DNA of 21,581 nt from positions 1 through 21,581 of the forward strand of contig BAXV01000062.1 in NCBI GenBank assembly GCA_001310715.1, read 5' to 3'. The notes under the pieces are model-generated. The model did not search any database, was not told the origin of the DNA, and saw only the letters and a list, made by a program, of their open reading frames with translations. The DNA is from Pseudovibrio sp. JCM 19062 (GTDB lineage: Bacteria > Pseudomonadota > Alphaproteobacteria > Rhizobiales > Stappiaceae). The position numbers and the translations under genes were made by a program. Shown in pieces: positions 17,031-21,581 of the stretch (its first letter is position 1; the number at the start of each line of letters is the position of its first letter).

Positions 17031-17674
17031 GCGTTGGGGTGTTTAAATCGGCTGCCCAGGCTTGTTTCTGTTTTCATTGATCCTATCTGTTTTCTTCCGG
17101 ACCTCTCAAAACATTGTGATCCAGTTTTCCTGTTTTGGGTGTGTTTCTGGAATCTTAGGGGTTTCTGACTTCTGGTGGGTGCGTTTTGGGCGCAGGATGG
17201 CAGAATAAACCTAGTTACGTAAGGAGCGGAGTTGAACCCTTCGGGTAAGCTGGGCGTTTTCTTCCGCTAATTGGTTTGCATTTTCCGGTTTGCTCGGGGA
17301 ATAATCAGTATTAACATCAGGGTGTGATACGCGTGTTTCCCGAGTGCCTGTGATTGACTGATAAGGCAAGTACATTCAGGAGACTACCAGTGCGATGGGA
17401 ACCGGGGTGCAAGCGGGCCCGAAATCTGGAGCGAACAGGCAGCTTTGAGGCTGTAGTGAGAGTTTGAATGAAAGACCAACGACAGGCAATGAGTGTTCTC
17501 AGGCGAGATGAACTTATGCTTTCGGTGCATAATAAAACAGAAGATGAAATGCTGTTTGATTTTTCTGGAGTTGTTGGTGTGCCCTATGAAATTGCATATC
17601 CCTTGAATTCGCAGGGGGTACGTTTAAATACTATAAAGTCCTCTGCGTTATACATGGAGGGGCAAAGAGAACTA
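17031..17674. other. Long leader region before clpS
   Basis: About 640 bases between the phasin terminator and clpS hold no recognised gene. From 17468 the clpS frame is open but the encoded sequence does not resemble ClpS and is probably leader. A very short frame at 17232-17270 follows a perfect TAAGGAG site. The G-rich block at 17380-17460 may be structured. The clpS-clpA promoter must lie here. Confidence 0.4.
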
Positions 17675-18004
17675 ATGAGTAGCGATTTCGACCTGGATAA
17701 TGACGATGATGGCGGGACGATTACCGTTACCAAACCGAAGCCGAAGACCAAGCGGCCAAGTTTGTATCGTGTATTGTTGCTCAATGATGATTATACGCCG
17801 ATGGAGTTCGTAATCCACGTTGTGGAGCGGTTCTTTCATAAGGATCGCGAGGATGCGACACAGATTATGCTCCATGTCCATCATCATGGCGTAGGTGAAT
17901 GTGGAGTCTTCACCTATGAAGTGGCCGAGACAAAGGTCACGCAAGTTATGGATTTCGCCCGAAAACACCAACATCCGTTGCAGTGTGTAATGGAGAAAAA
18001 GTAA
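17675..18004 (+). CDS. clpS: ATP-dependent Clp protease adaptor ClpS
   Basis: ClpS delivers N-end-rule substrates, proteins whose first residue is Leu, Phe, Trp or Tyr, to the ClpAP protease. Intact at 109 residues. A flexible acidic N-terminus ([13 protein letters not shown]) is followed by the core: [24 protein letters not shown], with the Asn-Asp and Met of the N-degron pocket, [21 protein letters not shown] with the pocket His, and a final helix ending LQCVMEKK. I start at ATG 17675 to match family length. An in-frame ATG at 17654 would add seven residues. The gene lies 12 bases before clpA, as in many bacteria, so the two are one operon. Confidence 0.94.
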   Translation: MSSDFDLDNDDDGGTITVTKPKPKTKRPSLYRVLLLNDDYTPMEFVIHVVERFFHKDREDATQIMLHVHHHGVGECGVFTYEVAETKVTQVMDFARKHQHPLQCVMEKK

Positions 18005-18016
18005 TAGGGGGCGCCT

Positions 18017-20465
18017 GTGCCGTCATTTTCTCGCAGTCTGGAGAAAGCTCTCCATCAAGCTCTGGCGTTCGCTAACGAGCGTCATCAGGAATATGCGACT
18101 CTGGAGCATTTGCTGCTTTCATTGATCGATGATCAGGATGCTGCTGCTGTTATGCGCGCATGCAATGTAGATCTCGATCAACTGCGAAAAAGCATTGTTG
18201 AATATATTGATACTGAACTAGAGAACCTCGTTGTTGACGGGATGATGATTCCAAACCAACCGCCGGGTTCCAACGTGTGATTCAACGCGCTGTGATTCAC
18301 GTCCAGTCTTCGGGGCGTGAAGAGGTGACCGGTGCGAATGTTCTTGTTGCTATCTTTGCTGAACGGGAAAGTCATGCTGCATACTTTTTGCAAGAGCAGG
18401 AAATGACTCGGTACGACGCTGTAAACTATATTTCTCATGGAATTGCAAAGCGGGCTGGCTTGTCTGAACCGCGCCGGGTGCGCGGTGCTGAAGAAGACAC
18501 CGAGGATGGCTCCGATTCGCATGTTGGTATGCCGCAGCCGCCTTCCGGTGGTACGTCCGAGCAAACCAAACGGAAGACCGAGGCTCTTGAGGCCTATTGT
18601 CAGAACCTAAATGAGAAGGCGTTTTCCGGCAAGATTGATCCGCTCATCGGGCGCGAGAAAGAGATTTCACGCACCATCCAGATTCTGTGCCGCCGCGCCA
18701 AGAACAATCCGCTTTACGTGGGTGATCCGGGTGTTGGTAAAACGGCTATTGCTGAAGGCTTGCCCGCCGTATCGTTGTGGGTGACGTTCCCGAGGTGTTG
18801 CAGACTGCGACAATCTTCTCGCTGGATATGGGCTCCCTGCTGGCAGGTACCCGGTATCGCGGTGATTTTGAAGAACGTCTGAAGCAGGTCGTCAAGGAAA
18901 TCGAAGATTATCCGGGTGCGATCATGTTTATCGACGAGATCCACACCGTGATTGGTGCGGGTGCGACCTCTGGCGGGGCCATGGATGCGTCCAACCTGCT
19001 GAAGCCAGCGCTTGCGTCCGGTTCGATCCGCTGTATCGGTTCCACCACTTATAAAGAGTATCGCCAGTTCTTTGAAAAGGACCGTGCGTTGGTGCGCCGT
19101 TTCCAGAAAGTGGATGTGAACGAGCCAACCATTCCTGATGCAATTGAAATTCTTCAAGGTTTGAAGCCGTACTTTGAGGACTTCCATAACATCAAGTACA
19201 CCAATGATGCAATCAAGGGTGCCGTGGAGTTGTCCTCCCGCTACCTTGCTGACCGGAAGCTGCCGGATAAAGCGATTGATGTGATTGATGAGTCCGGTGC
19301 ATCGCAAATGCTGTTGCCTGAGGGCAAGCGTCGTAAGACCATTGGCCTGAAGGAAATTGAAGCAACCATTGCGACCATGGCGCGGATTCCGCCCAAGTCG
19401 GTTTCCAAGGATGATGCGACAGTCCTGTCCAATCTGCGGGATAGTCTGAAGCGCGTTGTTTATGGTCAGGATCCTGCAATTGAGGCGCTGGCTGCCTCCA
19501 TCAAGCTGGCCCGTGCTGGTCTGCGTGAGCCTGATAAGCCAATTGGCTCTTATCTGTTCTCCGGTCCAACCGGTGTTGGTAAGACGGAAGTTGCGCGTCA
19601 GCTTGCTTCCACGTTGGGTGTTGAGCTGGTTCGCTTTGATATGTCCGAGTACATGGAGCGCCATACGGTCTCTCGTCTGATCGGTGCGCCTCCAGGTTAT
19701 GTGGGCTTTGATCAGGGCGGCCTGCTGACGGACGCTGTTGATCAGCACCCTCACAGCGTGCTGCTGCTGGATGAGATTGAAAAAGCTCACCCTGATCTGT
19801 TCAATATTCTGCTGCAGGTTATGGACCACGGTAAGCTTACGGACCACAACGGCAAGTCTGTGGACTTCCGCAATGTGATCCTGATCATGACCACCAACGC
19901 TGGTGCGGCAGATCTGGCGAAGGCTCCGATGGGCTTCAGCCGCATGACCCGTGAGGGTGATGATGCAGAAGCGATCAACAAGATGTTTACTCCGGAGTTC
20001 CGGAACCGTCTTGATGCGATCATTCCGTTCGCTAATCTGGATAATGACGTTATTCATCGTGTCGTCGAGAAGTTCGTTATGCAGCTGGAAGCTCAGCTTG
20101 CAGAGCGTAACGTGACCTTTGAGCTGACGCCTGAAGCTGTCGTGTGGCTCTCCGAGAAGGGGTACGACCGGTTGATGGGTGCCCGTCCTCTGGGTCGTGT
20201 CATTCAGGAGCACATCAAGAAGCCGCTGGCTGATGAGGTGCTGTTCGGCAAGCTTCAGAAGGGCGGTACTGTTAAGGTCTCCGTTTCTGAGGACCTTGAA
20301 GGTCTGCTCCTTGAAAGTGTTGAGGAGCGTCCTGCCTCAAGGGCGAAGGGGGCGAAGAAAAAGCCTGCTCCGCGAGGTAAGGGCAAGTCCGGTGTTCCGA
20401 AAACAGGTCGGGGTGCGGATGCGACCAAGCGTGGTGACGTTCCGGGCATACCGGTTGCGGACTAA
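18017..20465 (+). CDS. clpA: ATP-dependent Clp protease ATP-binding subunit ClpA (two frameshifts in this sequence)
   Basis: ClpA is the hexameric AAA+ unfoldase that threads substrates into ClpP. Order of domains: Clp N domain ([31 protein letters not shown]), first AAA+ module with Walker [11 protein letters not shown] and Walker [10 protein letters not shown], second module with [10 protein letters not shown] and [13 protein letters not shown], then the ClpB D2-small domain. MGF in [10 protein letters not shown] occupies the place of the ClpP-docking IGL/F loop. The tail is long and basic ([17 protein letters not shown]), as is usual in this class. Repaired length is 816 residues. A G is missing after 18241 (GGG to GGGG) and another after 18762 (TTG(G)CCC). 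The GTG start has AGGGG six bases upstream. Confidence 0.96.
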
Positions 20466-20483
20466 AGCTAAAGAAATACTGAG

Positions 20484-20514
20484 AAAAAGCCGGAGCATAT
20501 GCTCTGGCTTTTTT
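20484..20514 (+). terminator. Intrinsic terminator of the clpS-clpA operon
   Basis: AAAAAGCCGGAGC pairs with GCTCTGGCTTTTTT across a CATATG loop region, including one G-T pair, and ends in six T (20509-20514). It starts 18 bases after the clpA stop. Confidence 0.9.
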
Positions 20515-20616
20515 GTATGGTGGGGCTACGTAGCCTGCATAATCTGTTTGTATGTTATTGTGGGTCGCGTTTTTTTCCAAGGGTTGTGTTGTTCCGGCCT
20601 TTTCCCGAGTTTTTAA

Positions 20617-21380
20617 ATGACCAGTTCTGACGTGAATGTTGAAGAAGGAGAGGATCCTTCTGAATTTGAGGGCGGTGCTTATTGGTTCCGTCAAGGGGTC
20701 AAGGGCGCGCTGTGCCTGCCGACGCTTATTTTGATGATGGCGTTTGTGGGGTTTACCTCGCTTGCCAGTGAAGTTGGTTTAACGCTCGTTGAAGTGCTGA
20801 TGATGAGCCTCTTTTTGTGGGCGCTGCCAAGCATTGTGGTGTTGACGGGTGCGATGAGTGTGGGGGCAGGCTTGATCCCCACCGCAATTGCCGTGGCGTT
20901 TTCTGCCGTGCGGTTGATGCCAATGACGGTTGCGCTGATGCCTATCTTGCGGGACGGGAAACGCACCAAGACCTGGCATATGCTCGTTGTCTCTCATTTT
21001 GTGGCTGTGACGGCATGGGTGTTTGCTATGCGGAACCTGCCATCTCTCCCACGGCCCGCGCGTTTGCCGTTCTTTGCGGGGTTTGGGGCGGCAGTGCAGC
21101 TGGCGGTTCTTTGTTCGACACTGTGTCTTATGTGTTGCTGCCTGTGGTTGATGGGCCGATTGCTGCTGGTCTGGTTATGCTTACGCCAGTCTACTTCATG
21201 TTTTCCATGTATCAGGCGTCGCGGACCGGCGGGGATAGGGCTGCACTTTTGCTGGGGCTGATTCTGGGGCCGCTGTTTTACTACCTGTTTCCGGGGGCTG
21301 ATTTGCTACTCACCGGGATTGTTGGCGGCACGGTTGCCTTTACCGGGTGGTTGTTTGCAACGCGGAGGGCCGAGCTGTGA
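20617..21380 (+). CDS. azlC: AzlC family branched-chain amino acid exporter large subunit (one frameshift in this sequence)
   Basis: Inner-membrane protein that with AzlD exports branched-chain amino acids or their analogues. The repaired product is 254 residues with several membrane helices. Family landmarks are FRQGVKGALCLPTLILMMAF at the start, the SLFLWALPSIVVLTGAMSVG region, AFSAVRLMPMTVALMPILR, and at the end LTPVYFMFSMYQASR. The frame breaks after 21088, where four G need to be five, giving FFAGFGGGSAAGGSLFDTV. Otherwise the first frame runs on to a false stop at 21261. The repaired stop overlaps the azlD start by four bases (GTGA), which supports the repair and indicates translational coupling. 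The ribosome site is weak. Confidence 0.88.
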
Positions 21381-21581
21381 GCGAGATTTATGGCAGTGTG
21401 TGGTGGCCTTATGTGATGATCCTCGTTGCGGGCTTTCTGGCGACTGAATGCTGGCGCTGGATGGGCGTGTTCGCTGCGGGCAGACTGAGTGAAGATAGTC
21501 TGGTGTTTGCGTGGGTGCGGGCGGTAGCAACGGCGCTGGTGGCCGGTATCATTGCGCGGTTGATCCTGTTTCCCGATGGGG
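21377..21581 (+). CDS. azlD: AzlD family branched-chain amino acid exporter small subunit (cut by window end)
   Basis: The first 68 residues of a small hydrophobic protein: MSEIYGSVWWPYVMILVAGF, LATECWRWMGVFAAGRLSED and then AVATALVAGIIARLILFPDG. The pattern of membrane helices with a Trp-rich start fits AzlD, the partner of AzlC, usually about 100-110 residues. The GTG start overlaps the azlC stop as GTGA. The window ends before the stop codon. Confidence 0.82.
   Translation, partial: MSEIYGSVWWPYVMILVAGFLATECWRWMGVFAAGRLSEDSLVFAWVRAVATALVAGIIARLILFPDG

Noticed and set aside
17468..17674. N-terminal extension of clpS by 69 residues
   Set aside because: The sequence is open but unlike ClpS, and the ATG at 17675 gives the expected length. 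I treat it as leader.
18714..20213. A 499-codon open frame on the minus strand
   Set aside because: It lies wholly antisense to clpA, whose plus-strand protein matches a known family throughout. Long antisense frames are a common effect of codon bias.
1..21581. CRISPR array, prophage, transposon, toxin-antitoxin or defence island
   Set aside because: No regularly spaced repeats, transposase, integrase, terminal inverted repeats or defence-type genes were seen. The gene content is core metabolism, signalling, proteolysis and transport.

Overview
The window looks like core chromosome of a marine alphaproteobacterium of the order Hyphomicrobiales. Pseudovibrio or another Stappiaceae genus is my best guess, inferred from moderate GC, family-typical protein sequences (DUF1489, DUF599, phasin, ClpS-ClpA, D-Ala-D-Ala carboxypeptidase with SPOR, VWA plus J-protein pair) and alphaproteobacterial style promoters. 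I cannot confirm the genus without a search. I see no insertion sequence, phage, CRISPR array, toxin-antitoxin pair or defence island.

Layout. Positions 1-1600: a terminator, acylphosphatase (+), lipoyl transferase lipB (-), and a small orphan FliN-like motor-switch gene (+). Positions 1600-4700: tRNA-Leu(GAG) with terminator, Mg2+ transporter mgtE (+), a VOC/glyoxalase-fold protein (+) and an ACT-domain protein (+). Positions 4670-7800: a PAS-GGDEF-EAL cyclic-di-GMP protein (-), then a solitary ClpP-like serine protease (+). Positions 7800-10610: thiE (-), a class III adenylate cyclase (+) and a DUF599 membrane protein (-). Positions 10608-11587 are nearly gene-free, with inverted repeats and one candidate 35-residue membrane protein followed by a good terminator. 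Positions 11588-14800: DUF1489 (+), a pair of dispersed-type repeats, panC (-), and a VWA protein followed by a membrane J-protein (+). Positions 14803-16250: a secreted D-alanyl-D-alanine carboxypeptidase with a SPOR domain (-). Positions 16500-20515: phasin (+), then the clpS-clpA operon (+). The window ends in azlC and a truncated azlD (+), a branched-chain amino acid export pair.

The dominant feature is sequence quality. Thirteen of the roughly 22 protein genes are interrupted by single-base frameshifts, 23 in total by my count: 22 single-base losses and one gain. Nearly all lie in short runs of the same base. After repair each gene becomes an exact multiple of three and regains its family motifs. 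Several are normally essential or important (lipB, panC, clpA). I therefore read them as sequencing or assembly errors rather than real pseudogenes, and annotate the whole loci as CDS with the break points stated.

Functional themes are housekeeping: cofactor synthesis (lipoate, thiamine, pantothenate), regulated proteolysis (ClpS-ClpA, orphan ClpP), second messengers (c-di-GMP, cAMP), cell-wall trimming and transport. I did not find a convincing new multi-gene system. The best leads are the small-ORF region near 11.1 kb, the repeat pair at 12.1 kb, the VWA/J-protein pair and the orphan FliN-like gene.
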